Of a stretch of DNA of 64,000 nucleotides, positions 9,816 to 18,641 are shown piece after piece. The stretch is taken from assembly GCA_903902915.1 (NCBI GenBank), contig CAIUWR010000049.1, positions 1-64,000 of the forward strand, read 5' to 3'. The translations under genes were made by a program, and so were the position numbers. A model generated the notes under the pieces. The model was not told where the DNA came from and ran no database searches. It saw only the letters and a list, made by a program, of their open reading frames with translations. Within the stretch, counting starts at the first letter, position 1. Every line of letters starts with the position of its first letter. The DNA is from an uncultured Hyphomicrobiales bacterium. GTDB taxonomy: Bacteria; Pseudomonadota; Alphaproteobacteria; Rhizobiales; Beijerinckiaceae.

Positions 9816-11168
9816 ATGACTGGCTCGACGAGTCTGGACTATTCGTCTGGAGAAAGACGGCTTGTCGCCGTTTCAGCCGTCCTTGGCTATGGGCTCGATT
9901 TCTACAATCTGATCGTGCTCGCCTTTCTGATGCCGGTCATCCAGAAGACCATCGACATTTCTCTTCCCCAGGTCGGGCTTGTCGTGGGCATGACCCTCGC
10001 GGGCTCGGTCATCGGCGGCGTCCTGTTTGGCTGGCTGGGCGACCGATGGGGTCGCAAAAAAGCGCTCATGTTCACACTCGTGCTGCTGTCTGGCGGAGCC
10101 ATCCTGTCCGCCTGCGCATGGGACTTCATGTCGCTTCTGGTCTTCAGGTTCATCGCCGGCGTCGGCGTCGGTGGCGAATGGGGCGCCGGAATGGTGCTCT
10201 TCAACGAGGTCTGGGACCGCAATCGCCGGGGCTTCGGCAGCGCGATCGTGCAGGCGGCATCCTCCATTGGCCTGATGCTGGCCGCGCTTGTGGTCACATG
10301 GGCGCTCAAGACCTTCCCGCCTGACATGGCCTGGCGAATCTCCCTTCTGATCGGCGCATTGCCCATCGTCCTCATGTTCGCAGTGCGGCGGGGGATGCCG
10401 GAATCACATTTGTGGAGCGAGTTCCAGGCGCTGGAAGCGGCGGGGAAACTGCCGGAAGAGAAGCGGCGCGAACGCTCGCCCCTCATCGAGATCATGACAG
10501 GCCCCTCCCTCAAATATTTCCTTTGCGGCACGGTCGTCGCGGGCGGTTACATCATCAATTACCAAAGCATCAGCGTGTTCATGCCGGGACTGATGATCCG
10601 CAATCTGGGCGCCGCGCAAACGGACTTGCTGGGCGTGACCCTGTTCACCGCAGCCATCGCCGCCGGCGGGATGCTCTTCAGCGGTTACCTCAGCGACGCG
10701 TGGGGCCGCAAGAAAGCGATCCTCGTCTCCACCTTGATCGGCGTTGGCGGCGTGCTCGCCATCTACGCCACCGGCGAAACGAAATTCACCGGCGACATAT
10801 TCGCCTGGTCCACCATGTGGGCCTTCGCCTTGTGGAGCCTGGGGCAAGGCTCGATCGGTCAGTTCGGCCCATGGTTCGCCGAACTCTACCCCGTCGAATT
10901 GCGCTCCACCGCCGCCTCGACGATCTTCACCATGGGGCGCCTTGTCGGCGCCATCGCGCCCTATCTCGTCCCGGTGCTTGCGCAAACGATGGGCCTGCTG
11001 AACGGCATGATGCTGGCGCTGGCGGGTTCGGCGATCAGCCTCGCCTTTACGTTGGTTTTGCCAGAAACGGCGGGACGACGCTTCGAGGTCATCGAAAGCA
11101 AGAACGTCGCGGACACGTCCCTCGGCGACCGTCAAACCAGCGAAGCCGCCCCCGCCAAGGCGGTTTGA
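9816..11168 (+). CDS. MFS transporter, aromatic-acid/metabolite:H+ symporter type
   Basis: A 450-residue inner-membrane carrier with 12 predicted helices in two halves. The MFS signature between helices 2 and 3 is GWLGDRWGRKKAL, repeated in the second half as YLSDAWGRKKAI. GVGVGGEWGAGMVLFNE in helix 5 is typical of the AAHS/sugar-porter-like metabolite:H+ symporters such as PcaK-type proteins. The start at 9816 follows a GGGGGGAG ribosome site. It probably imports the substrate for the hydrolase and monooxygenases encoded just downstream; which compound cannot be read from sequence. Confidence 0.9.
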   Translation: MTGSTSLDYSSGERRLVAVSAVLGYGLDFYNLIVLAFLMPVIQKTIDISLPQVGLVVGMTLAGSVIGGVLFGWLGDRWGRKKALMFTLVLLSGGAILSACAWDFMSLLVFRFIAGVGVGGEWGAGMVLFNEVWDRNRRGFGSAIVQAASSIGLMLAALVVTWALKTFPPDMAWRISLLIGALPIVLMFAVRRGMPESHLWSEFQALEAAGKLPEEKRRERSPLIEIMTGPSLKYFLCGTVVAGGYIINYQSISVFMPGLMIRNLGAAQTDLLGVTLFTAAIAAGGMLFSGYLSDAWGRKKAILVSTLIGVGGVLAIYATGETKFTGDIFAWSTMWAFALWSLGQGSIGQFGPWFAELYPVELRSTAASTIFTMGRLVGAIAPYLVPVLAQTMGLLNGMMLALAGSAISLAFTLVLPETAGRRFEVIESKNVADTSLGDRQTSEAAPAKAV

Positions 11169-11226
11169 TTTCGCCGCTGCGTCGAACACGTTTCGCGACC
11201 ACAGAATTCAAACGGAGGAACGCCCC

Positions 11227-12003
11227 ATGGCTCCGCCCATCAATCGGCAAAGAGTGAGGGATTTGGATGTGCGCGTGATGCGGGCGGGGTCGGGCGAGCC
11301 CTTGCTGTTCCTGCATTCCGCAGGCGGCTTGCCCGTGTGGACGCCATTCTTCGACAAGCTCGCCGCCAACCACGACGTCATCATTCCCGAACATCCGGGC
11401 TTTGGCGACACGGCCGCGCCGGACTGGATTCGCAACATCGGCGACATGGCGATGTATTATCTCGATTTCCTCGACGGGCTTGGCGTCGGCAAGGTTCACC
11501 TCGTCGGCCATTCGCTGGGCGGCTGGACGGCGGCGGAGCTCGCCACGCGCAATTGCACGCAAATCCGCGACCTCACGCTCATCGCCCCGGCGGGCCTGCG
11601 CGTGAAGGGCGTGCCCAGCGGCGACAATTTCATCTGGTCCGCCGAGGAGAGCGTGCGCAACCTCTTCCACAACCAGAAGATCGCCGACGCCATCCTCGCG
11701 ATGACGCCCTCCGAGGCGGACAACGACCGAGCGCTGGCCAATCGCTTCATGGCCGCCCGTCTGGGCTGGGAGCCGCGCTGGCACAATCCGGCGCTGGCGC
11801 GCTGGCTCCATCGCATCAGTGTGCCCACCCAGATCATCTGGGGCGCGAACGACATCCTGTTTCCGCCCGTCTATGCCGAACCCTGGAAGGCTGGCGTAGC
11901 GGACGCGAGGGTCGAGATCATCGCCGACTGCGGCCACGCGGTAACCGCCGATCAGGGCGACGCCTGCGCCGCGACGATCCTCTCATTCCTCGCGAGGAGC
12001 TAA
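11227..12003 (+). CDS. Alpha/beta hydrolase
   Basis: A 258-residue single-domain hydrolase. The nucleophile elbow is GHSLGG (about residue 96), an oxyanion segment LLFLHSAGG lies near residue 25, the acid is probably in IIWGANDILFPP, and the catalytic His is in DCGHAV. GGAGG lies 8 nt before the ATG. The next gene (LLM monooxygenase) begins 4 bp after the stop, so the two are coupled. RutD-like or ring-cleavage-product hydrolases have this size and context, but the substrate is unknown. Confidence 0.9.
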   Translation: MAPPINRQRVRDLDVRVMRAGSGEPLLFLHSAGGLPVWTPFFDKLAANHDVIIPEHPGFGDTAAPDWIRNIGDMAMYYLDFLDGLGVGKVHLVGHSLGGWTAAELATRNCTQIRDLTLIAPAGLRVKGVPSGDNFIWSAEESVRNLFHNQKIADAILAMTPSEADNDRALANRFMAARLGWEPRWHNPALARWLHRISVPTQIIWGANDILFPPVYAEPWKAGVADARVEIIADCGHAVTADQGDACAATILSFLARS

Positions 12004-12007
12004 GACC

Positions 12008-13147
12008 ATGTATTTCACCGGTTTCACCCTCATGCCCTACCGCCCCCTCGACATGGAGGCGCGGCACAAGGAGAGGTCCGCCTGGGTCGTCTTGCCGAAC
12101 AGCCTCTATGATCCCGTCAAGGGCGCTGACGAATATGAGTCCCACATGGATCTTCTGGTGCGCGCGGAAGAGCTGGGCTTCGACGCCATCGCCGTCAACG
12201 AGCACCATCAAACCGCCTATGGCATGATGCCCGCGCCCAACCTGATCGCCAGCGCGCTCATTCAGCGCACAAAGCGCGTGAAGATCGCGGTGCTTGGCCG
12301 CGCCCTGCCGCTATCGAATAATCCGCTGTTCATCGCCGAAGAACTCGCCATGCTCGACAATCTGTCGCGCGGGCGGCTCATCGCCGGATTCGTGCGCGGC
12401 ATTGGCACGGAATATCACTCGACCGGCGTCAATCCCGTTTTCTCCCACGAGCGTTTCCACGAGGCGCATGATCTCATCGTGCAGGCCTGGACGCGCCCCG
12501 GCCCCTTCGAATTCGAGGGCGAGCATTACAATTTCAAATACGTCAATTGCTGGCCGCGCCCCTACCAGCAGCCGCGCCCACCCATCTGGATCCCCTCGCA
12601 GGGCTCGTCGGAGACGGTGAAATGGGCGGCGGATCCCGCCCGCAAATATCAGTTCCTCGTGACCTTCTCATCAACGGATCTGGTGGCGCGCTATCTCACC
12701 GCCTATCGCGACCAATGCACGCAATTCGGTTACGAATGCGCGGGCGATCAGCTGGGCTGGGCGGTTCCGGTCTATGTCGCCGACACCGACGAGAAGGCGA
12801 AGGAGGAAGCGGGCCGCGCCCTTGAAACCCTGTTCGGCGATTTCCTGCCAAACCCCTGGGAAATGCTGCTGCCGCCGGGCTACACATCCATGTCCTCGAT
12901 GAAGCAGACCATGAAGCTGCGCGCCTCGCTCGGCAAGGTGCGGCCAACCGCCGACCAGCTCATCGCCAGCGGCACGGCGCTGATCGGCAGCCCGACGACG
13001 GTGCGTCAGAAGATTAGGGAAATGGTGGACCGCACGGGCGTCAACAGCCTCGTCACCATGCTGCAATTCGGCACGCTGTCGGACGAGCTGACGCGGCGCA
13101 ACATGGATATGTTCGCCTCCGACGTGATGCCGCATTTCAAGAAATAA
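12008..13147 (+). CDS. LLM class flavin-dependent oxidoreductase (luciferase-like)
   Basis: A 379-residue bacterial-luciferase-fold enzyme. NEHHQTAYGMMPAPNLIAS is the typical EHH-type motif near residue 65. LSRGRLIAGFVRGIGTEY and WPRPYQQPRPPIWIPSQG are the conserved flavin-site blocks. Such enzymes use FMNH2 from a separate reductase and O2 to oxygenate organic substrates; no reductase gene is adjacent. The 3' end overlaps the convergent NtaA-like gene by 11 bp. Confidence 0.92.
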   Translation: MYFTGFTLMPYRPLDMEARHKERSAWVVLPNSLYDPVKGADEYESHMDLLVRAEELGFDAIAVNEHHQTAYGMMPAPNLIASALIQRTKRVKIAVLGRALPLSNNPLFIAEELAMLDNLSRGRLIAGFVRGIGTEYHSTGVNPVFSHERFHEAHDLIVQAWTRPGPFEFEGEHYNFKYVNCWPRPYQQPRPPIWIPSQGSSETVKWAADPARKYQFLVTFSSTDLVARYLTAYRDQCTQFGYECAGDQLGWAVPVYVADTDEKAKEEAGRALETLFGDFLPNPWEMLLPPGYTSMSSMKQTMKLRASLGKVRPTADQLIASGTALIGSPTTVRQKIREMVDRTGVNSLVTMLQFGTLSDELTRRNMDMFASDVMPHFKK

Positions 13148-14438
13148 AGCCGGGCGCAGGACGGGGCAGGCCGAGATGATCGCGCAGCATGGCGCCCGCA
13201 TAGGCTTTGCGAAACAGGCCGCGTCGCTGAAGTTCGGGAACGACCAGATCGATGAAATCGACGAGGCCGCCGGGCATCACCGAAGGCATGATGTTGTAGC
13301 CGTCCGCGCCCCCCTGCTCGAACCATTCCTGCAAGGAATCTGCGACATCCGATGGCGAGCCAATCAATTGACGATGACCTTTTGAGACGAGCAGGCGTTC
13401 ATAGACCTGGCGCACCGTGAGATTCTCGCGCCGCGCCGTCTCAACCATGCCGACCGCCCGGCTTTGAGACAGTTTCGACACCTCGATCGGCGGCAGCGGA
13501 CCGTCCACATCAACGCCCGACAGATCCGTTTCGAGGGTGCGAGAGAGGCCGGTCAATCCAGCCACCGGATGAATCAAGGCTTGCAACTGTTCATATTTAT
13601 CCCGCGCCTCCTGCCGGGTCGCGGCCACGATCGGCATGACTCCGGGCATCACCAAAGCATGTTCCGGCGCGCGGCCGAATGCTGCGACGCGCGATTTGAT
13701 GTCTGCGTAGAAAGCTTGCGCGCTGGCGAGATCCCGCTGGATCGTGAAAATGATTTCCGCGAATTCGGCCGCCAGAGTCTTGCCGTCTTCCGAGGAGCCC
13801 GCCTGAACCAGAACCGGATGGCCTTGCGGACAACGCGGGATGGTCAATGGTCCGCGCACGCTGAATTCAACCCCCTCGTGGTTGAGCATGCGCATCTTGG
13901 CGGCGTCAAAGAAAACCCCATTTTCCTTGTCGATGATGACGGCGTCGTCGTCCCAGCTGTTCCACAGGCCACGCACGACCTGAACGAATTCATGCGCCTT
14001 TTTATAACGCGCCGCATGGTCTCGATGCGCCTCACGCCCGAAATTATAGGCCTCGAGCGTCGAGGACGAGGTGACGATGTTCCAGCCAGCGCGGCCCTTG
14101 CTCAGATGGTCGAGGGACGCGAATTTGCGCGCGACGTTATAGGGCTCATTGAATGACGTCGTAGCGGTTGCGGCAAGTCCTATGCTCTTCGTGGTCATTG
14201 CGAGCGCGGACAGGAGCGTTAGCGGTTCAAAGCGAAAGGAGTCCTGACGGTCGCCGCTCGCCGTCAAGGAAAAGACGTCGGCCACAAACAGCATGTCGAA
14301 ACATCCCCGCTCCGCCGTTTGCGCGGCCGAAACATAAGAGTCGATGCTGAACCCGGCGGGATAGGCGTCAGGATGGCGCCAGGCCGCCATATGATGCCCG
14401 CCGGGCGCGAGGAAAAGGCCGAGTTTCATATGACGCAT
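13137..14438 (-). CDS. NtaA/SnaA/DszA-type FMN-dependent monooxygenase
   Basis: A 433-residue LLM-fold monooxygenase of the nitrilotriacetate/pristinamycin/dibenzothiophene-sulfone group. It begins MRHMKLGLFLAPGGHHMAAWR. It shows HLSKGRAGWNIVTSS (the group signature), VQAGSSEDG and GSPSDVADSLQEWF near the C-terminus. I chose ATG 14438 (GGAG 8 nt upstream) over the upstream ATG 14471. Together with the Bug protein encoded 37 bp upstream on the same strand it forms a small unit, convergent with the other LLM gene. It needs an external FMN reductase. Confidence 0.93.
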   Translation of the reverse strand: MRHMKLGLFLAPGGHHMAAWRHPDAYPAGFSIDSYVSAAQTAERGCFDMLFVADVFSLTASGDRQDSFRFEPLTLLSALAMTTKSIGLAATATTSFNEPYNVARKFASLDHLSKGRAGWNIVTSSSTLEAYNFGREAHRDHAARYKKAHEFVQVVRGLWNSWDDDAVIIDKENGVFFDAAKMRMLNHEGVEFSVRGPLTIPRCPQGHPVLVQAGSSEDGKTLAAEFAEIIFTIQRDLASAQAFYADIKSRVAAFGRAPEHALVMPGVMPIVAATRQEARDKYEQLQALIHPVAGLTGLSRTLETDLSGVDVDGPLPPIEVSKLSQSRAVGMVETARRENLTVRQVYERLLVSKGHRQLIGSPSDVADSLQEWFEQGGADGYNIMPSVMPGGLVDFIDLVVPELQRRGLFRKAYAGAMLRDHLGLPRPAPGFIS

Positions 14439-14475
14439 TTCCGGCGCTCCGATAGTCTGTGTCGCCCTCAAATCG

Positions 14476-15450
14476 CTAATTCAATTCAATCCCGGATTCC
14501 TTCACGACTTTCCCCCATCGCTTGGTCTCCGTCTGGATGAACCTTGCGAAGGCCTCGGGCCTATTTGCGACCGGGTTGAGCCCGGCGTTACGCAGCCGGT
14601 CGATCATGGCGGGATCGGCATAGGTCCGTGCGATCTCCGCCTGCACCTTGTCGATGATGGCGCGCGGCGTGCCCGCAGGGGCCACGACGCCGATCCATGT
14701 GGAGACGTCGTCCAGCGCAGACGCGCCAGCTTCCACCGCCAGCGAGCGCAGCCCGGGCAAGGCAGGCACAGGCCCGTCATTGGTTTTCGCCAGAGCGCGA
14801 AACATTCCAGCCTGAATCAACGGCAGGCTGGCGGCCTGTCCATCGACGATATAGTCGACCGATTTGGACATCAGCGCCTGCACCGTCGGCGGGCTGCCCT
14901 GGAAGGGCACATATTGCGCGACGATTCCCGTCTCCTTGTTGAATAATTCGGCGGCCAACCGCGTGGTGATGATTCCGGCGCCAAAGTTCAGCTTGCCCGG
15001 ATTGGCCCTGCCAAGCGCAATCAATTCAGCGAGCGTTTTAGGCCCATCCACATGGACGGTCAGCAGCGAGGTGTTTTTCGCCAACAGGCTGATGGGCTCG
15101 AAATCACGGACCGGATCATAAGTCAGGTTCTTGCTGGTGAGCGGATTGAGCACCATGGTCACGTCCATCACCACCAGCAGCGTGTAGCCATTGGCCGGGG
15201 CCTTGGCGACCTGTGCGGCGGCGATGGCCGTGTTGGCGCCAGGCTTGTTCTCGATGACGACGGCCTGCCCCCAGGCGCCGGACAAGCGCTCGGCGACCAC
15301 GCGCGCCACGATGTCGGCCGGCCCGCCAGCGGGAAACGGCACGATCATGCGGATGGGCTGGCTGGGCCATGAGGCCGCATCCTCCCCATGCGACGACGAG
15401 GACAAGCACATCGCGAACATGACCATGGCGAAAGCGACGAACGGACGCAT
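14476..15450 (-). CDS. Bug-type (tripartite tricarboxylate transporter) substrate-binding protein
   Basis: A 324-residue exported protein with a signal peptide (about 1-23, ending SSSHGEDAA). The Bug-family start of the mature part reads WPSQPIRMIVPFPAGGPADIVAR. VIENKPGANTAIAA, a PGKLNFG segment and a C-terminal FIQTETKRWGKVVKESGI are standard. GGGGAGG lies 4 nt before ATG 15450. No TctA/TctB membrane genes are nearby, as is common for Bug orphans. It probably binds the carboxylated substrate of the adjacent NtaA-like monooxygenase. Confidence 0.94.
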   Translation of the reverse strand: MRPFVAFAMVMFAMCLSSSSHGEDAASWPSQPIRMIVPFPAGGPADIVARVVAERLSGAWGQAVVIENKPGANTAIAAAQVAKAPANGYTLLVVMDVTMVLNPLTSKNLTYDPVRDFEPISLLAKNTSLLTVHVDGPKTLAELIALGRANPGKLNFGAGIITTRLAAELFNKETGIVAQYVPFQGSPPTVQALMSKSVDYIVDGQAASLPLIQAGMFRALAKTNDGPVPALPGLRSLAVEAGASALDDVSTWIGVVAPAGTPRAIIDKVQAEIARTYADPAMIDRLRNAGLNPVANRPEAFARFIQTETKRWGKVVKESGIELN

Positions 15451-15547
15451 TGAACCTCCCCGGATCCTTATTTTTATCGCCCGCATGGTTTCATTCTATC
15501 GCTGCGCGGTCAACGCAGGGGCGCCGTGAACCGGGGCGCTCCCAAAA

Positions 15548-15578
15548 AGAAAGCGCAACCTGAGCGGCTGCGCTTTCT
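15548..15578 (-). terminator. Rho-independent terminator of kup
   Basis: On the reverse strand a perfect 10-bp stem (AGAAAGCGCA / TGCGCTTTCT) with an 11-nt loop is followed at once by a T-run (TTTTTGGG). It lies 30 bp after the kup stop codon and 98 bp before the next gene's start. Confidence 0.9.
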
Positions 15579-15607
15579 GTTGTTCATCTTGCCGGGAAAG
15601 ATGCGGT

Positions 15608-17485
15608 TCAGATTTCGATCTGGCCGCCGACCTCCACAACGTGCTCAGGCGGCAGCTGGAAGTAGTCGCGCGCGCGATACATGTTGTTGTGGAGGAAAAT
15701 GAAGATCCCGTCGGCGAGGCGATCCCACCGGGTCTGCGCCTTGTTGATCAGATGTTCCGTCCCCATGAAGAAGGACACGTCATGCAACTTGAAGACGAAT
15801 TCGTTGACGCGCAGATAGGCCAGCGCGCGCAGAATTCTCGGCATTTCAAAGAAGCCGTAATGAAGCACCACGGCGTGGAAGTTGTTGTCGAGATGGGTCA
15901 CCTCGATCATGTCTTCCGTCTTCACCCAGGGCACCATTTCCGTCTTCACATGCAGCAGGATCACCCGCTCATGCAAAGTCCGGTAGTGCCGCAGGCTGTA
16001 GAGCAGGGAATGGGGCACGTTGACCACATCAGGAACCATGAAGATGGCGGTTCCGGGCACACGGATCGGCCCCTCGACCTGGATGGAATCAAGAAATTCC
16101 TGAAGCGGCTGCTTGCGTACGCTTCGCGCCGCAAGCAGGCGACCGCGACCGGTGTTCCAGGCGATCATGATGAAGAACAGGAAGCTGGCGACGGCGATAG
16201 GAAACCAGCCGCCGTCGACGAACTTCAACGCGTTGGCGGAGAAGAAGCCAAGATCAATGACCAGCAGCGTCGCGAAAACCGGCACGGCGTAGATCGGCTT
16301 CCACTTCTCTTTTCTGACCATCACGAAATAGGCCTGCGCCGTGTTCAGAGCCATCGTGCCGGTGACCGCGATGCCATAGGCGTTGGCCAGCGCGTCTGAG
16401 GATCGAAACGAGAGCACCAGCAGCTCTACGCAAACGAACAGGAACACATTGACGTAATTGACGTAGACCTGCCCCATCGCTTCAGCGGACGTGTGCACGA
16501 CCTTGATGCGCGGGATATAGCCAAGCTGCACGGCCTGATTGGTGATCGAGAACGCGCCGGAGATCACGGCCTGCGAGGCGATGATGGTCGCCAGCGTGGA
16601 CAAGATGACCATCGGCGCCAGAAGCCACGACGGCGCCAGGAGGTAGAATGGATTTTCGAGCGCTGTCGGGTCGGACAAGAGCAGCGAACCCTGTCCCAGG
16701 TAGTTCAGCATCAGCGACGGCAGCACGATCCAAAGCCAGGTGCGACGAATGGGAATGATGCCGAAATGGCCCATATCCGCATAAAGCGCCTCGCCGCCCG
16801 TGACCGCCAGAACCACTGCGCCAAGGGTGACAAAGCCAACGCCAGGATGCATCGCGAGGAAGCCAAGGCCATAGAGCGGATTGATGGATTGCAGGACGAG
16901 CGGGTTATGGACGATGGCGCCCAACCCCAGCGCGGCCAAAGTCAAAAACCACACGATCATGATCGGGCCGAACAGGCGGCCAATCGCATTGGTTCCAAAA
17001 CGCTGGATCGCGAAGAAGGCGGCGATCAGAACCAGCGTCACGGGAATGACATAGGCGTCCAGCGACGGGGCGATGATTTTGAGGCCCTCGATCGCGCTCA
17101 GCACAGAGATGGCGGGTGTGATGATCGAGTCGCCATAGAACATCGCGACGCCCAAAAGCCCCATCGCCAGGAAAATCCAGCGTTCCCTGTTCGACCTCAC
17201 AAGTCCCAGCGCGATGGAGGTCAGGGCGATCGATCCGCCCTCTCCATTGTTGTTGGCCTTCAGAATGACGAAGACATATTTGACCGTGACGACCATGATC
17301 AAAGACCAGAGGATCAGCGACAGCACTGCAAGAATGTTCCCTTCGCTGGGGCCACCGATCGCCTCAACGGATTGCTTGAAGGCGTAGAGCGGGGATGTTC
17401 CGATATCTCCGTAAACGACTCCCAGGGCGGCGACCGTCAAATTGGATGCCGAACTATGGTCTTGCCTGCTCTCGTGCTTCATCAC
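15608..17485 (-). CDS. kup: KUP-family potassium uptake protein
   Basis: A 625-residue inner-membrane K+/H+ symporter. It starts with the signature ALGVVYGDIGTSPLYAFKQ, followed by KANNNGEGGSIALTS, FYGDSIITPAISVLSA and about 12 hydrophobic helices to around residue 450. A cytoplasmic C-terminal domain of about 150 residues ends in FFMGTEHLI and ARDYFQLPPEHVVEVG. Length matches the family. It stands alone, with its own terminator. The start may be 17485 or the adjacent Met at 17482. Confidence 0.97.
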   Translation of the reverse strand: MMKHESRQDHSSASNLTVAALGVVYGDIGTSPLYAFKQSVEAIGGPSEGNILAVLSLILWSLIMVVTVKYVFVILKANNNGEGGSIALTSIALGLVRSNRERWIFLAMGLLGVAMFYGDSIITPAISVLSAIEGLKIIAPSLDAYVIPVTLVLIAAFFAIQRFGTNAIGRLFGPIMIVWFLTLAALGLGAIVHNPLVLQSINPLYGLGFLAMHPGVGFVTLGAVVLAVTGGEALYADMGHFGIIPIRRTWLWIVLPSLMLNYLGQGSLLLSDPTALENPFYLLAPSWLLAPMVILSTLATIIASQAVISGAFSITNQAVQLGYIPRIKVVHTSAEAMGQVYVNYVNVFLFVCVELLVLSFRSSDALANAYGIAVTGTMALNTAQAYFVMVRKEKWKPIYAVPVFATLLVIDLGFFSANALKFVDGGWFPIAVASFLFFIMIAWNTGRGRLLAARSVRKQPLQEFLDSIQVEGPIRVPGTAIFMVPDVVNVPHSLLYSLRHYRTLHERVILLHVKTEMVPWVKTEDMIEVTHLDNNFHAVVLHYGFFEMPRILRALAYLRVNEFVFKLHDVSFFMGTEHLINKAQTRWDRLADGIFIFLHNNMYRARDYFQLPPEHVVEVGGQIEI

Positions 17486-17918
17486 CCACCGCCCCGATAA
17501 TGCCCAGCTTATGCAGTCTGTGTGGCGTCAATGGTCCAATGCTGAATTTCCGCCTACAGCTTGACCCGGCGTTTATCATAAAAATCCAATTGATACGAGC
17601 CTCGGAACAGCGTCATGAAAGGCGTTCATTCAGCAATCTACAGATCAATCAGATTGAACCTGATTTTGAAGGACAATCGCCGATTTTATATATTTTGCGT
17701 CATCGATTCTTACATTTAACAATTTCTACGAAACGCGGGCGCGTCATGATTTTCCGGTTATCCAACCACGGATCGCCGCCGCACGGCGCCGCCTTGTTGC
17801 TGGCGTCACGCCTGACCCGCCGCAATGCGCGAGGGATCTCTTTCTTGCATTATCGCTGGAAATCGCGGAAGGGTGCGGCGTCAGCGATCCTTCTGACGTC
17901 CAGCAACAGACCTGTCCC
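17486..17918. other. Non-coding stretch between kup and the repeat-protein region
   Basis: I see no convincing gene here. The part from about 17560 to 17740 is clearly richer in A+T than the flanking genes and has no coding bias. It probably holds the kup promoter and the eroded edge of the following region. Confidence 0.5.
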
Positions 17919-18152
17919 ATGTCCCAACCGCCTTCACGCAATCAGGCTGAAGCTCGGCAATTTCGCCTTGACGACTTCCCCGGTGAAGGGGAGCCGCCAG
18001 TCGATGTGGCGTGCGACGTGCTCTGCGAGGATCATGTCGGCACCTACCGGCTGCCATTTGCATGTGCCTGGACCGGCGATCATTGGCGTAACGCGCAAAC
18101 CGGCGAGGCGATCGAGGGCAAGATCGTCGCCTGGCGGATCAAGAGCCGCTGA
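17919..18152 (+). CDS. Small hypothetical protein (77 aa)
   Basis: A short frame with a C-terminal pattern ...RLPFACAWTGDHWRNAQTGEAIEGKIVAWR that resembles small conserved alphaproteobacterial proteins ending in a V(V)GWR-like motif. No ribosome site stands out. A similar-sized frame on the opposite strand (17934-18185) overlaps it and looks less natural. Function unknown. Confidence 0.4.
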   Translation: MSQPPSRNQAEARQFRLDDFPGEGEPPVDVACDVLCEDHVGTYRLPFACAWTGDHWRNAQTGEAIEGKIVAWRIKSR

Positions 18153-18340
18153 ACGCTGCACCATGGGCGCCGGGATGCGCGCCAAGCGATCCGCCGACCA
18201 AGTGGCCAGATGTCGAAGCGCAGGCGGGATTTTGCTTTGAAAACATCAAGGCTATTCTCGCCGATGCGGACATGTCGTCCGAAGAGGTGGCGATCGTTTC
18301 CGGTTTCACGCTGCCGCAGTTCAAGATCGAATTAAAATAA
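18150..18340 (+). pseudogene. Possible RidA-family remnant
   Basis: One frame reads ...DVEAQAGFCFENIKAIL then ADADMSSEEVAIVSGF before a stop at 18340. This resembles the central helix and following strand of Rid proteins (aQt...ENIkaiLaaaG.s.edV.kv). The N-terminal sheet and the Arg-containing C-terminus are absent, and no start codon with a ribosome site is visible. I read it as a decayed fragment; chance similarity cannot be excluded without a profile search. Confidence 0.3.
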
Positions 18341-18345
18341 CGGCG

Positions 18346-18627
18346 ATGAATGAGAAGCTGCCACGCGACTTATACGCGAGCTTGACATTCGATCGGCGCG
18401 CCGCTGTCGGTTGGTTTCGTTACCTTAAATCAAATAAGGCAATTTATTTTGTTACGAATGACAAATTTAAGTCCATAAATGATGTTCCTTCTTACGAAGA
18501 GTTTCCTGGACTGGCGAAGTATCGGAGCAATTTATTCATTTTTGCCTCTGATACTGTTCAGAGACTCAAATTTTTCCTTCTGCGTCCGTCTTCACCAAGG
18601 TCGGCGATGGAATCTGGTCTGGCCTGA
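18346..18627 (+). CDS. Small hypothetical protein (93 aa), AT-rich
   Basis: A frame beginning MNEKLPRDLYASLTFD five bases after the stop of the Rid-like remnant and ending 14 bp before the giant repeat gene. Its middle (about 18420-18560) is A+T-rich compared with the flanking DNA. No family is recognised. It may be a short gene, or leader DNA of the repeat gene that happens to be open. Confidence 0.25.
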   Translation: MNEKLPRDLYASLTFDRRAAVGWFRYLKSNKAIYFVTNDKFKSINDVPSYEEFPGLAKYRSNLFIFASDTVQRLKFFLLRPSSPRSAMESGLA

Positions 18628-18641
18628 TAGCGGGTGTGTAA

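Noticed and set aside
16493-17500. A 335-codon forward frame over kup
   Set aside because: It is antisense to kup, dominated by Asp/Arg/Gln/His, with no motif.
17744-17941. A 65-codon reverse-strand frame between kup and the repeat gene
   Set aside because: No start signal, no motif and Arg/Ser-rich composition typical of chance.
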